A DNA stretch of 64,000 nt from contig NZ_CP073100.1 of assembly GCF_018137965.1 (NCBI RefSeq), positions 248,001 to 312,000 of the forward strand. Reading direction: 5' to 3'. Each line of letters starts with the position of its first letter. Position 1 is the first letter of the stretch. Source of the DNA: Luteolibacter ambystomatis. GTDB lineage: Bacteria; Verrucomicrobiota; Verrucomicrobiia; Verrucomicrobiales; Akkermansiaceae. Under the pieces are notes generated by a model. The model saw nothing but the letters and a program-made list of their open reading frames with translations. It ran no database searches and was not told where the DNA came from. The position numbers were made by a program, and so were the translations under genes. Shown here one piece after another: positions 51,001 to 59,233 of this stretch.

Positions 51001-51702
51001 TCAGAAGGGATTCAGATAGACGGACACGGTGGAATAGACCTGCTTGGTTTCGATACAGTGGGAGGGAATGACCGGTCGACGACGCGCCGCCGATGAGATC
51101 GCGATTCCCCAACGCTCGGAGATCGGGCCACCCCACTCGAACAGCAGGGTCGAGTCTTTCACCAACACATATGGAGCGGATCGGGCGAAATCCAAGTGTG
51201 CCAAGGCTGGATCCTTGCGAAGGATCTGGAAGACGGCCTCCGTTTCCTCAAGGGATGGGTTGAGAAGGTCGTCCGTCCATTTCGGCTTGTTGACACAGAC
51301 CCGCTTCGACAATGCCACCAGTTCGGATTCCACCGTCCTTTCCTGGAGCGTATGCGCGACTCCGTCAGCAAATGTGGGGAGCTTGATCCGTGACAAAGCG
51401 AATTTCAGCACGAAGGGAGCCGCCAGAATCAACAGATAACCCGGACCCACCCGTCTGCGGATGATTCCATAGAGTCCGAACAGCAGGAGAATCGCGCAGG
51501 CGAACAATCCAAGGAAGATTAGCGGAAGTATGATCAGACTTGCGAGGTCGAGGTGGGAGCCCCGTAGTATTTGCCCTTCGTGAAAACGCATGGCCCGTTG
51601 GGCAAACAACACCGAGACCACGCCGCAGCCGATTGCTGCATACAGAACGTGCAGCCAGACATAACGGCGGGACGTTCGTTGAGGTGTGGCGGCGATGGAC
51701 AT
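51001..51702 (-). CDS. membrane protein of unknown function inside the MoxR operon
   Basis: 233 residues from the ATG at 51702. Three membrane helices (about 15-36, 51-80 and 86-105) are followed by a soluble C-terminal half (about 110-233) ending VYSTVSVYLNPF. No family recognised. It sits eight bases after the BatA-like gene and 12 bases before the VWA gene, so it should be translated from the same mRNA. Its base composition is slightly lower in GC than its neighbours, which may mean later acquisition. Confidence 0.65.
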   Translation of the reverse strand: MSIAATPQRTSRRYVWLHVLYAAIGCGVVSVLFAQRAMRFHEGQILRGSHLDLASLIILPLIFLGLFACAILLLFGLYGIIRRRVGPGYLLILAAPFVLKFALSRIKLPTFADGVAHTLQERTVESELVALSKRVCVNKPKWTDDLLNPSLEETEAVFQILRKDPALAHLDFARSAPYVLVKDSTLLFEWGGPISERWGIAISSAARRRPVIPSHCIETKQVYSTVSVYLNPF

Positions 51703-51710
51703 GGCGAAGG

Positions 51711-53699
51711 TCAGGCGTTGGTGGTGGCGCGACCGGAGGCGGTTGGCTGCCGAGAACTCTTCTTCGGTAGACTCAGCACCGCCTCGGAAAGCAGGAAGAA
51801 CAACACCGCGCAGAGGAAGGCCTTCCACATGCCGCGGGAGGCGGAGGTGTCCGCGGCTTTGCCCGCCTGCTCGAAAAGCGTGTAGCCGGTGCCATCCAAT
51901 GAAGCGGCGATGCCTTCATGGCTGACGATTTCCGGGGCGTCTTCCGCGGTGGGCCGGTTCAATGCGATGAGACGGTCGCCCAGCTTGTAGATGCCCGCGT
52001 CCCAGGAGGCATTGGCGGGATCGGGCGTGCCGTAGTCGTCAAGCCGGGTGCGGGTTTCGCCGGGCTGCAATTTCGAAGCCTCGCTGCCGACATGGGAGAG
52101 ATAGGAGGCATCGAAGCGCTCGCCACCGGCCATCACCGTGCGCTGGACCAAGGGCAGGAGCACATCGGCATCGCCGAGGTTCGACCACGTGTAATCGGGC
52201 TGTGAGGCTACGAACCATGCCGTGCCGCGGTCCACGATCTTCCGCACCAGAAAGGCTTCGCCGTCATCCCATTTCGCCAGAGAGGCGGCATCACCGGTGG
52301 GGATTTGGCGGCGGATGGCCTTCAAGCGCTCCGCCGGGATGGTGGTGCCATCTGCCCCATCGCGCAACGGACCGTCATCGTGGTTCCAATCCTTCAGGAT
52401 GAAAAATTTCCCCGTCGCGGCCTCCTGCGGCGGGCTCCATTTGAGTTCGAGGAACTGTAATTCCGATGCTTGGGCGGGTGGAAAGAAAACCACCTGGCCA
52501 CCTTCGGAAAGGTAGCGTTGCAGCATGTCCGCTGTGGGACCGGTGGGTAGCGGCGCACTCCAAAGAATGCAGGCTGCGTCTCCGGGCATCAGCGAGGCGA
52601 TCTTCGCGGGGTCGACGCGTGTCACCGATTGATTGGCGAAACCCGGAGGTGCGGCGGAGAGCTGGAGATAGTTTGCCGTTTCAGTGGTGCCTGCCACCAC
52701 GATGCTTTTCGCCGGCCGGTCCGGGCCGTAGGCAAAGAACGCGGCATTGTCACGGGGGTTACCATCCGCCGGGATCGACAGCCAGCCGTGGCCGGTGGTG
52801 CTGCCGGAGGGCAGGGTAATGCGTTTTTGGAACTTCAGCGCCTGACCGGTGAGGGTGAGCGTTTCGGTGGTGCGGGCACCATTGAGATTCACCGTCAGAG
52901 GGAGATTCACCGAACCGCGGGCATCTTCCGCGCGGGTGACTTCCAGATCGAGCACCAGTTGATCGGCGATGCGGCGGGCGGATGCGAGCCGCAGGGAGGT
53001 ATTCGCGGCCGTGGGGCCGGTGAGGCCGAGCACGCGGATCGAGGGTTTCGATGGCAGGGAGGACAGCGAGGCGCGAACCGCGGCCCAGCGTTCGTCGGCA
53101 GCCTTCCAGTTGGACGCCTGGAGGTCGGTGGCGATCCATACCTCGGAGCGGCCTTGGATCTCCGTCAGAAACTCCGCGGCACGGGTGGCCAGGGCGGGGA
53201 GATCGGCAGCCGTATCACTGGGGCCTGCCGCAGTGAGATCCGGCAGCACGTCCGGAGAGGGGACTTCCTGGGGCTGGCCGCTGGCGCTGTCGATCAACAC
53301 CAGCCGCGCGCCGCCGAGATCCTTGAAGGTGTTCCGCACTTTCTCCAACACCTGTGCCCGGCGTGAATCGAAACCGTCGCCGGGGCGGAGCTCCATGCTC
53401 GCGGAACGGTCGAGAATCAGAATGACATTGTCCACCCGACCGGCATTCCAACCCAGCAGGCCGGACATCACCGGTCGTGCCGCGGCAATCGCGAGCATGG
53501 CGAGCCCGAGAGCCCGGCAGGTGAGAATCAGGATGTGCCGCAGCTTCTTTTTTCCGCGCGATTCCTTGGTCGCCTTCAGCAGGAATTGCATCGCGGCCCA
53601 CCGGATCGTCTTGTGGCGACGCTTGTTCAGCAGGTGGATGATCACCGGGATCGCCGCGGCGAGCGTGAACCAGAGCAGGGACTGTTGGAGGAAAGACAA
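51711..53699 (-). CDS. BatA-like membrane protein with VWA domain
   Basis: 662 residues. The N-terminus, FLQQSLLWFTLAAAIPVIIHLLN with RRHKTIRWAAMQFLLKA, is the BatA N-terminal membrane domain; a second helix follows at about 57-75. The VWA domain has ILDRSASMELRPGDG (DxSxS metal site). A long beta-rich region follows, then a C-terminal helix (about 625-645) and a basic tail. It follows the DUF58 gene in the MoxR operon. Bat proteins were linked to oxygen tolerance in Bacteroides; here the function is inferred. Confidence 0.85.
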   Translation of the reverse strand: MSFLQQSLLWFTLAAAIPVIIHLLNKRRHKTIRWAAMQFLLKATKESRGKKKLRHILILTCRALGLAMLAIAAARPVMSGLLGWNAGRVDNVILILDRSASMELRPGDGFDSRRAQVLEKVRNTFKDLGGARLVLIDSASGQPQEVPSPDVLPDLTAAGPSDTAADLPALATRAAEFLTEIQGRSEVWIATDLQASNWKAADERWAAVRASLSSLPSKPSIRVLGLTGPTAANTSLRLASARRIADQLVLDLEVTRAEDARGSVNLPLTVNLNGARTTETLTLTGQALKFQKRITLPSGSTTGHGWLSIPADGNPRDNAAFFAYGPDRPAKSIVVAGTTETANYLQLSAAPPGFANQSVTRVDPAKIASLMPGDAACILWSAPLPTGPTADMLQRYLSEGGQVVFFPPAQASELQFLELKWSPPQEAATGKFFILKDWNHDDGPLRDGADGTTIPAERLKAIRRQIPTGDAASLAKWDDGEAFLVRKIVDRGTAWFVASQPDYTWSNLGDADVLLPLVQRTVMAGGERFDASYLSHVGSEASKLQPGETRTRLDDYGTPDPANASWDAGIYKLGDRLIALNRPTAEDAPEIVSHEGIAASLDGTGYTLFEQAGKAADTSASRGMWKAFLCAVLFFLLSEAVLSLPKKSSRQPTASGRATTNA

Positions 53700-53753
53700 A
53701 GGGCGGAAATGACTATTGGCTGAATTCTAATGACGGATGGAAGTGGATGGAGG

Positions 53754-54644
53754 TCATTTCCTCTTCCTCAAGCGACCCATCAGGAAGTCCCTCAACAGCC
53801 CCTCCAGCTCCATGTCCGTCATCACGAACCGGTACCCGGCGTTCGCGTCGTGGCAGGTTTCGCGGACGTTCTTGAGGAACTCATGCAGGGCGGAACGGTA
53901 TTCTTCCGCAATCAGGGTAGGCTCGGCGACGAGGGCGGTGCCGTCCTCCATATCGACGAAGCGATGCGGACGGTCGAAGTCGAAGCCGATTTCCAGCGGG
54001 TCCATCAGATGGAAGACGCTGACATCGTGCTTCCGGTAGCGGAGGTGTTGGAGGGCCTCGGCCAGCTGCGTCGTATCGGTGAAGAGATCCGAGAGAATGA
54101 CGATGAGCGCGCGCTGCCCGATTTTCTCGGCAATGGTGTGGAGAGCGGGGACCAGCCCGGTCTCGCCGGAGGGCTCCAAAGCCCCGAGCGTGGTGAACAA
54201 CCGGTCGAGGTGGGCGGGGCGGCGGCTCGGCGGCACTTCCAGATGAAGTTTGTCCGTGCAGACCGAGAGACCCGCGGCATCGCCTTGGTTCACCAGCAGG
54301 TAGGAGAGCGAGGCGGCGATCCGGCGTGCGAACTGGACCTTTGGCTCCGCCTTGCCTGAGAACGCCATCGAGCCCGAGCAATCGACCACGAAGTAGGCCC
54401 GCAGGTTCGTGTCCGCCTCGAATTCTTTAATATAGTAGCGATCCGAGCGGGCGTACGCCTTCCAATCCAACCGGCGGGTATCGTCCCCGGCGACGTATTT
54501 CCGGTATTCGGCGAACTCCACGGACGATCCCCGGTGTGGCGAACGGTGCTTGCCCGCCACGTTGCCAAGCATCGGCATCCGGGTTTCCACCGGAAGCGAG
54601 CCCAGCCGCGCGAGCATCGCGCTGTCTAGAAAGTCGTATTTCAC
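53754..54644 (-). CDS. DUF58 domain protein
   Basis: 296 residues, cytoplasmic. The core GSSVEFAEYRKYVAGDDTRR and LDWKAYARSDRYYIKEFEAD is the DUF58 signature, and FVVDCSGSMAF is a VWA-type metal site inside the same fold. Its start overlaps the moxR stop by four bases (ATGA), so translation is probably coupled. DUF58 proteins work with MoxR AAA+ ATPases. Confidence 0.92.
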   Translation of the reverse strand: MKYDFLDSAMLARLGSLPVETRMPMLGNVAGKHRSPHRGSSVEFAEYRKYVAGDDTRRLDWKAYARSDRYYIKEFEADTNLRAYFVVDCSGSMAFSGKAEPKVQFARRIAASLSYLLVNQGDAAGLSVCTDKLHLEVPPSRRPAHLDRLFTTLGALEPSGETGLVPALHTIAEKIGQRALIVILSDLFTDTTQLAEALQHLRYRKHDVSVFHLMDPLEIGFDFDRPHRFVDMEDGTALVAEPTLIAEEYRSALHEFLKNVRETCHDANAGYRFVMTDMELEGLLRDFLMGRLRKRK

Positions 54645-55666
54645 TCGTTCCGCATGTCTTTAAGAAGCCGCTCCACGATCTTCTTCGAGGTCATGCCTTG
54701 GGATTCGGCTGCGAAGTTGGTGATCACGCGGTGGGTGAGCACCGGGGAGGCGACGGCTTCCAGATCTTCCAAGGACGCCATGTAGGCACCGCGGAGGGCC
54801 GCACGGGATTTCGCTCCCAGAATAAGATACTGCACCGCACGGGGGCCGGCGCCCCAGCCGACACATTCCTTGATCCAGTTTGGGGCTTCCGGCTGGTCGG
54901 GGCGGGTCTTGCGGACGAGGCGGACCGCGTAGTCATAGAGATGCTCCGGCACCGGGACCCGGCGCACCAGCTGCTGGAAGGCGATCACCTTCTCTCCATC
55001 GAGCAGCCGGTTCAGGTCCGCCTGCTGGGTGCCCGTCGTCTCGCGGGCGATGCGGCGCTCTTCATCGGCGGTCGGGTAGCCGACCTCAATCAGGAACATG
55101 AAGCGGTCGAGCTGGGCTTCCGGCAGCGGGTAGGTGCCTTCCTGCTCGATCGGGTTCTGGGTGGCCAGGACGAAGAAGGGCGGCTGGAGGGTGTAGGTCT
55201 GGCCCAGGACGGTCACCTTGTTTTCCTGCATGGCCTCCAGCATTGCGGACTGGGTCTTGGCCGGAGCGCGGTTGATTTCATCCGCCAGCACGATGTTGGC
55301 GAAGACAGGACCCTTCACGAACTCGAACTCGCGGCGGCCGCCGACTCCGGATTCCTGGATGATGTCCGTGCCGGTGATGTCGGCGGGCATCAGGTCCGGA
55401 GTGAACTGGATGCGGTTGAAGGACAAGTGGAAGGTGCGGGCGACGGAGGAAATGAGCAGCGTCTTGGCCAGGCCCGGCACCCCCATCAGCAGGGCGTGGC
55501 CGCGGGCGAAGAGGGAAATGGCGAGCTGCTCGATAACCTGTTCCTGGCCGATGATGATCTTGCCCAGCTCCTCGCGGAACGCCTGGTAGGTTTTGCCAAG
55601 CTCATCAATGGCGGCGACGTCGTCGGGTGGAAGCTGGGTGGAGGGATCGAAAACGGTGGATTCCAT
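54641..55666 (-). CDS. moxR: MoxR family AAA+ ATPase
   Basis: 341 residues from the ATG at 55666; a longer frame upstream lacks conserved sequence. Walker A is LLMGVPGLAKT (about 64-74), Walker B NIVLADEINRAPAKTQSAML, sensor 1 FFVLATQNPIEQEGTYPLPE and the arginine region AQLDRFMF. MoxR ATPases act as chaperone-like regulators of VWA proteins, which fits the DUF58 and BatA-like genes that follow. Confidence 0.95.
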   Translation of the reverse strand: MESTVFDPSTQLPPDDVAAIDELGKTYQAFREELGKIIIGQEQVIEQLAISLFARGHALLMGVPGLAKTLLISSVARTFHLSFNRIQFTPDLMPADITGTDIIQESGVGGRREFEFVKGPVFANIVLADEINRAPAKTQSAMLEAMQENKVTVLGQTYTLQPPFFVLATQNPIEQEGTYPLPEAQLDRFMFLIEVGYPTADEERRIARETTGTQQADLNRLLDGEKVIAFQQLVRRVPVPEHLYDYAVRLVRKTRPDQPEAPNWIKECVGWGAGPRAVQYLILGAKSRAALRGAYMASLEDLEAVASPVLTHRVITNFAAESQGMTSKKIVERLLKDMRNE

Positions 55667-55855
55667 GTGGCGGGCAGGGTGCGAAATCTTCGCCAAAGCT
55701 AGGCGGCGGCTGGGTTTTGTCGAGAACGGGGCTGGATTTTGGAGCCGGGGGAGGGAAGAAAACTTCCGTCCGGTCTTGGTTTCGACCGGTTCGGGTCGGG
55801 AGCCCCCTTTATGGGAATCGCCACCCCGCAATCTGGATTTTTTGCGATTTCCCGC

Positions 55856-55883
55856 TTGCCAGAGGGGTGGGGTCTGCTAAATC
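55856..55883 (+). promoter_or_regulatory. weak promoter candidate for rpsM-rpsK-rpsD
   Basis: TTGCCA at 55856-55861 and TAAATC at 55878-55883 are 16 bases apart in the 283-base gap between divergent moxR and rpsM. The -10 match is poor; the call rests partly on location 67 bases ahead of the gene. Confidence 0.3.
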
Positions 55884-55949
55884 ACCCGCCCCCGCGCTGC
55901 GTCCGGTTGATTCCGGGCTTGGTTTGGGCCACGCGAATCCCCGCAAAAC

Positions 55950-56318
55950 ATGGCACGCATCCTAGGTATTGAAATTCCCAACGAGAAGCGCATCGAAGCG
56001 TCGCTTCCGTATTTGTTCGGCATCGGCCGTCCGACCGCGGCGAAGATCCTCGATCACGCCGGCATTGATCCGAACATTCGCACCGGTCAACTGACCGAGG
56101 AGCAACTCGTCAAGATCGCCCAGGTGATCCAGGCCGAGGGGATTGTCATCGAGGGTGACCTCCGCCGTGAAAAGCAGACGCAGCTCAAGCGCCTCACTTC
56201 CATCAACTGCTACCGTGGCATCCGCCACAAGCGCGGTTTGCCGGTTCGTGGCCAGCGCACCCGCACCAATGCCCGCACCCGCAAGGGCAAGAAGAAGACC
56301 GTGGGCGTCAAGAAGTAA
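55950..56318 (+). CDS. rpsM: 30S ribosomal protein S13
   Basis: 122 residues, normal length. [20 protein letters not shown] then [12 protein letters not shown] and the C-terminal [20 protein letters not shown] are S13 hallmarks; the basic tail contacts 16S rRNA in the small-subunit head. First gene of a three-gene ribosomal cluster. Confidence 0.97.
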   Translation: MARILGIEIPNEKRIEASLPYLFGIGRPTAAKILDHAGIDPNIRTGQLTEEQLVKIAQVIQAEGIVIEGDLRREKQTQLKRLTSINCYRGIRHKRGLPVRGQRTRTNARTRKGKKKTVGVKK

Positions 56319-56336
56319 TCCGTAGCACCTTTTATC

Positions 56337-56876
56337 ATGGCTGACGAAGAAATCACGCAGGACGCCGCTCCTGCCCCCGAGGCTGCCGCCACTCCCGTGG
56401 CCGCTCCCGCTCCCGCCGCCGCGGAAGTTCCTGCCGAAGCTCCCAAGAAGGAGCAGAAGCGCGACATCTTCGCCGAGATCGGCGGAGGTGAGGAGGAAAT
56501 CAAGATCCACAAGGCGAAGGGCTCCAAGAACGTCACCCGTGGCATCGTCCACGTGACCGCCACCTTCAACAACACCCTCGTCAGCGTGACCGACGCGAAC
56601 GGCAACTCGATCGGTTGGTCGAGCGCCGGCAAGATGGGCTTCAAGGGTTCCCGCAAGAGCACCGCTTACGCCGCCCAGGTCGTCTCCCAGGACGCCTGCC
56701 GCCAGGCGATGGGCCACGGCCTGAAGGAAGTCGAGGTCCGCGTGAAGGGCCCGGGTTCCGGCCGTGAGTCCGCCGTCCGTGCCGTCCAGGGCCTCGGCCT
56801 TGAAATCACCGCGATCAAGGACGTCACCCCGATCCCGCACAACGGCTGCCGTCCGAAGAAGGCCCGCCGCGTGTAA
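56337..56876 (+). CDS. rpsK: 30S ribosomal protein S11 with N-terminal extension
   Basis: 179 residues against the usual 125-130. The conserved S11 part starts near residue 60 with [20 protein letters not shown] and ends [11 protein letters not shown], with [13 protein letters not shown] in between. The first about 55 residues are an Ala/Pro/Glu-rich extension followed by [18 protein letters not shown], unlike ordinary S11. The start codon lies 18 bases after rpsM, and no other ATG precedes the S11 core, so the extension seems real. S11 sits in the 30S platform near the mRNA exit. Confidence 0.95.
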   Translation: MADEEITQDAAPAPEAAATPVAAPAPAAAEVPAEAPKKEQKRDIFAEIGGGEEEIKIHKAKGSKNVTRGIVHVTATFNNTLVSVTDANGNSIGWSSAGKMGFKGSRKSTAYAAQVVSQDACRQAMGHGLKEVEVRVKGPGSGRESAVRAVQGLGLEITAIKDVTPIPHNGCRPKKARRV

Positions 56877-56897
56877 TCCTACTACCTTTCCAAGATC

Positions 56898-57509
56898 ATG
56901 GCACGTTACACCGGTCCCCGCACCAAGATCAGCCGCCGTTTCGGCGTTGCTCTCTTTGGTCCTTCCAAATCTCTCGAGCGCCGCAATTTCCCGCCGGGCC
57001 AGCACGGCATCCGCGCCGGCCGCAAGAAGAAGAGCGAATACGCTGTCGCCCTCGGCGAGAAGCAGAAGCTCCGCTTCCAATACGGCGTCCTCGAAGGCCA
57101 GTTCCGCAAGTACTATGAAGAAGCCGCCCGCCGTCGTGGTGTGACCGGCACCATTCTTCTCCAGCTTCTGGAACTCCGTCTCGACAACGTCATCTACCGC
57201 CTTGGTTTCGGCAACACCCGCCAGGCCGCCCGCCAGCTCGTCAACCACGGCCACATCCTTGTGAACGGCCGCACCGTTGACATCGCGTCCTACCAGACGA
57301 AGCCGGGTGACGTGGTGAAGGTCGGTCCGCGTCCGTCCTCGCAGCAGGCCGCCCTGCGTGCGATCGACCTCACGCAGTCCGTCCCGCTCGTCGACTGGAT
57401 CACCGTCGATCGCGAGAAGCTGGAAGGTGTCGTCGCCCGTGTGCCCGAGCGTTCCGACATCGACCCGCAGGTCAACGAGCAGCTCATCGTCGAGCTTTAC
57501 TCGCGCTGA
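56898..57509 (+). CDS. rpsD: 30S ribosomal protein S4
   Basis: 203 residues, standard length. The N-terminus ARYTGPRTKISRRFGVALFG, the central FQYGVLEGQFRKYYEEAARR and the S4 RNA-binding fold TRQAARQLVNHGHILVNGR are clear. A primary binder of 16S rRNA. In many bacteria it is followed by rpoA and rplQ, but here a terminator comes 26 bases later. Confidence 0.97.
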   Translation: MARYTGPRTKISRRFGVALFGPSKSLERRNFPPGQHGIRAGRKKKSEYAVALGEKQKLRFQYGVLEGQFRKYYEEAARRRGVTGTILLQLLELRLDNVIYRLGFGNTRQAARQLVNHGHILVNGRTVDIASYQTKPGDVVKVGPRPSSQQAALRAIDLTQSVPLVDWITVDREKLEGVVARVPERSDIDPQVNEQLIVELYSR

Positions 57510-57534
57510 TCGAACGGTTTGCCACTGTTTTGCG

Positions 57535-57568
57535 AAAACGCCTTGGGGTCCGCCCCAAGGCGTTTTTT
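57535..57568 (+). terminator. terminator after rpsD
   Basis: AAAACGCCTTGGGG (57535-57548) pairs with CCCCAAGGCGTTTT (57553-57566) around TCCG, and T's continue. It closes the ribosomal gene cluster. Confidence 0.95.
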
Positions 57569-57646
57569 CATGTCTGGATCGCCGGTATAAACCGGAGGAA
57601 AGTCCGTCCTCCTGTTCTTCCGGATCCGCGCCTATCATCCGCGGAT

Positions 57647-58093
57647 ATGGCGCATACCATTTCCACCTATCGTTATGGCGAGGCGATTGGATTGCCCGGC
57701 ATTTCGCTCGGAGTGACCCGTCAGCCTCCGCGGGGGATTCGCCGCGAGGATTACTGGAAGAAGGGGTATTGCGATGTCTGGTTGCCGGTGCTCGCTCCGA
57801 GCAAGGAGCTGGTGAAGGCCTATCTCGGGGGCGGGATGACGTTCGCGACATTCAGCCGCCGTTACCGGGCGGAGATGAAGAAAGGGGATGCCCGTCACGT
57901 GATCGATTTGGTGGTGGCGATGGCGGGAAAAGGCCCGGTGCATCTCGGGTGTTTCTGTGAAGACGAGAGCCGTTGTCATCGCGCGGTGCTCCAGAAACTG
58001 GTGATGGATGCGATGAGGGATCTTCCCAAGAAGTCGTCCGTTTTCAAAGGCTATGCGAGCCCGCCATGCTCCATGCCGGAGATCGCTGACTGA
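57647..58093 (+). CDS. DUF488 family protein
   Basis: 148 residues from the ATG at 57647. The C-terminal half, VHLGCFCEDESRCHRAVLQKL, carries the Cys/His pattern typical of DUF488, a family of small cytoplasmic proteins without an established activity. The N-terminal part (ISTYRYGEAIGLPGISLGVT, RREDYWKKGYCDVWLP) also fits. It stands alone between the ribosomal cluster and a hairpin. Confidence 0.8.
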   Translation: MAHTISTYRYGEAIGLPGISLGVTRQPPRGIRREDYWKKGYCDVWLPVLAPSKELVKAYLGGGMTFATFSRRYRAEMKKGDARHVIDLVVAMAGKGPVHLGCFCEDESRCHRAVLQKLVMDAMRDLPKKSSVFKGYASPPCSMPEIAD

Positions 58094-58100
58094 AAGCACA

Positions 58101-58125
58101 TCTTGAGGGCTGTTGGCCCTCAAGA
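58101..58125. terminator. hairpin after the DUF488 gene
   Basis: TCTTGAGGGC and GCCCTCAAGA pair perfectly over ten bases around TGTTG, seven bases after the stop codon, but without a T-run. It lies between convergent genes and may end transcription inefficiently. Confidence 0.5.
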
Positions 58126-58214
58126 TTCTCAGGCGGCCGCCCGAGCCAACTGGAACTTCTTGGCTGGATAGGAGAGAGAACGGATGGCGTCTGCAAGGAG
58201 CGAAAGGCTCCTGC

Positions 58215-59144
58215 TTACTCTTTGGTCACCGGCACCAAAATAATCTGCCGGAGATCCATTACCGCGGCGGCGGCTTTGCTTTTCGCCCGGACCTCCAGGG
58301 TCCGAGGGCCAGGTTCCTTGTAGGTGACCTTGCCCACGACCCGTTCCTTGAAGTTCTGGAAATGCCCGGTGTCTTCCACGGTGAAGGTTGAGGTTTGTCC
58401 CTCGCTAGTGATGCTGACTTCACTGCCGCCCTGACCCTTGCCGCAGCCCTGCCAGACATGGATTTCGAAGGTGCCGGGACGATCCACCTGGAAACTCCAG
58501 GATGCCCAATCCGCGGGGTTGGTCCAAAAGCCCAGCGTGTTCTTCTTCTCGATCTCCTCGTAGTGGAGTTTCTCTCCAGTGGTCTTGGCGGTGCTGGAAT
58601 GCAGCATGATCCGGCCTCCGGTGAGCTGGGTGGGGATGATGTATTTTTTCGAGACGTGGTCGCCTTTCTGGATGTCTTCGTGGCAGGAAGCGCACGCGGG
58701 GAGCTTGCCTCGCGATTCGATTTTGGAGGCATCCGCGTTGACGGTGAAAAACTCCCAATCTCCCGCTTCCGGAAAATAACCGGACTCGCGTTTCCACATG
58801 CCGGTAAACAATTCGGTGCGTTCCGTCTGCTTGTTGAACTTCTCCTTCAGCAGCAGGCTTCCTTCCGGAAACGCCCCCCATGGGTCGAACAGGGGCTGGA
58901 CGGCGGGAGAATTGGCGAAGACATGGAAAGTGGCTTTGTCATGAGGTGACGTTGTGGTGGCCGCCGGGCGGCAGAGCTCGGACACGGCGGGTGCCATATC
59001 CACAGGCTTCGGCGTTGCCCGTTCCAACGCGGAACGTTCTTTGACCTGTTTCAGCAGTTCGGCGTCCGTGGGTTCCTTTGCAAGGGAAACGGCACTACCT
59101 AGAACGGAAAGGAGAATGGTCGGGAGCAAACGCACGTCCGGCAT
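58215..59144 (-). CDS. secreted cytochrome P460-like protein with C-terminal carbohydrate-binding-like domain
   Basis: 309 residues from the ATG at 59144. A signal peptide (RLLPTILLSVLGSAVSLA) is followed by a P460-like domain: FHVFANSPAVQPLFD, GSLLLKEKFNKQTERTELFT, GMWKRESGYFPEAGDWEFFT and a single heme site CASCH at residues 151-155. The C-terminal part (about 190-305), WASWSFQVDRPGTFEIHVWQ then TFTVEDTGHFQNF and LEVRAKSKA, resembles a galactose-binding/DUF5077-like beta-sandwich. A periplasmic c-type heme protein, possibly redox or NO/hydroxylamine-related. The fusion is unusual and the function is inferred. Confidence 0.72.
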   Translation of the reverse strand: MPDVRLLPTILLSVLGSAVSLAKEPTDAELLKQVKERSALERATPKPVDMAPAVSELCRPAATTTSPHDKATFHVFANSPAVQPLFDPWGAFPEGSLLLKEKFNKQTERTELFTGMWKRESGYFPEAGDWEFFTVNADASKIESRGKLPACASCHEDIQKGDHVSKKYIIPTQLTGGRIMLHSSTAKTTGEKLHYEEIEKKNTLGFWTNPADWASWSFQVDRPGTFEIHVWQGCGKGQGGSEVSITSEGQTSTFTVEDTGHFQNFKERVVGKVTYKEPGPRTLEVRAKSKAAAAVMDLRQIILVPVTKE

Positions 59145-59190
59145 GATGGCGGTTCTTCCGGCGGCGTCCAGCCGGTTCCATGTACACCAG

Positions 59191-59219
59191 AACGCCGCAC
59201 CGGAGTCCGGTGCGGCGTT
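59191..59219. terminator. hairpin between the epimerase and P460-like genes
   Basis: AACGCCGCACCGG (59191-59203) and CCGGTGCGGCGTT (59207-59219) are perfectly complementary around AGT. It lies 14 bases after the epimerase stop on the minus strand; no long T-run follows. Confidence 0.65.
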
Positions 59220-59233
59220 GAAGTGGAAAAGGA

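Noticed and set aside
55962..57851. A 629-residue antisense frame over rpsM, rpsK and rpsD
   Set aside because: Antisense to three highly conserved ribosomal genes and their terminator; no coding evidence.
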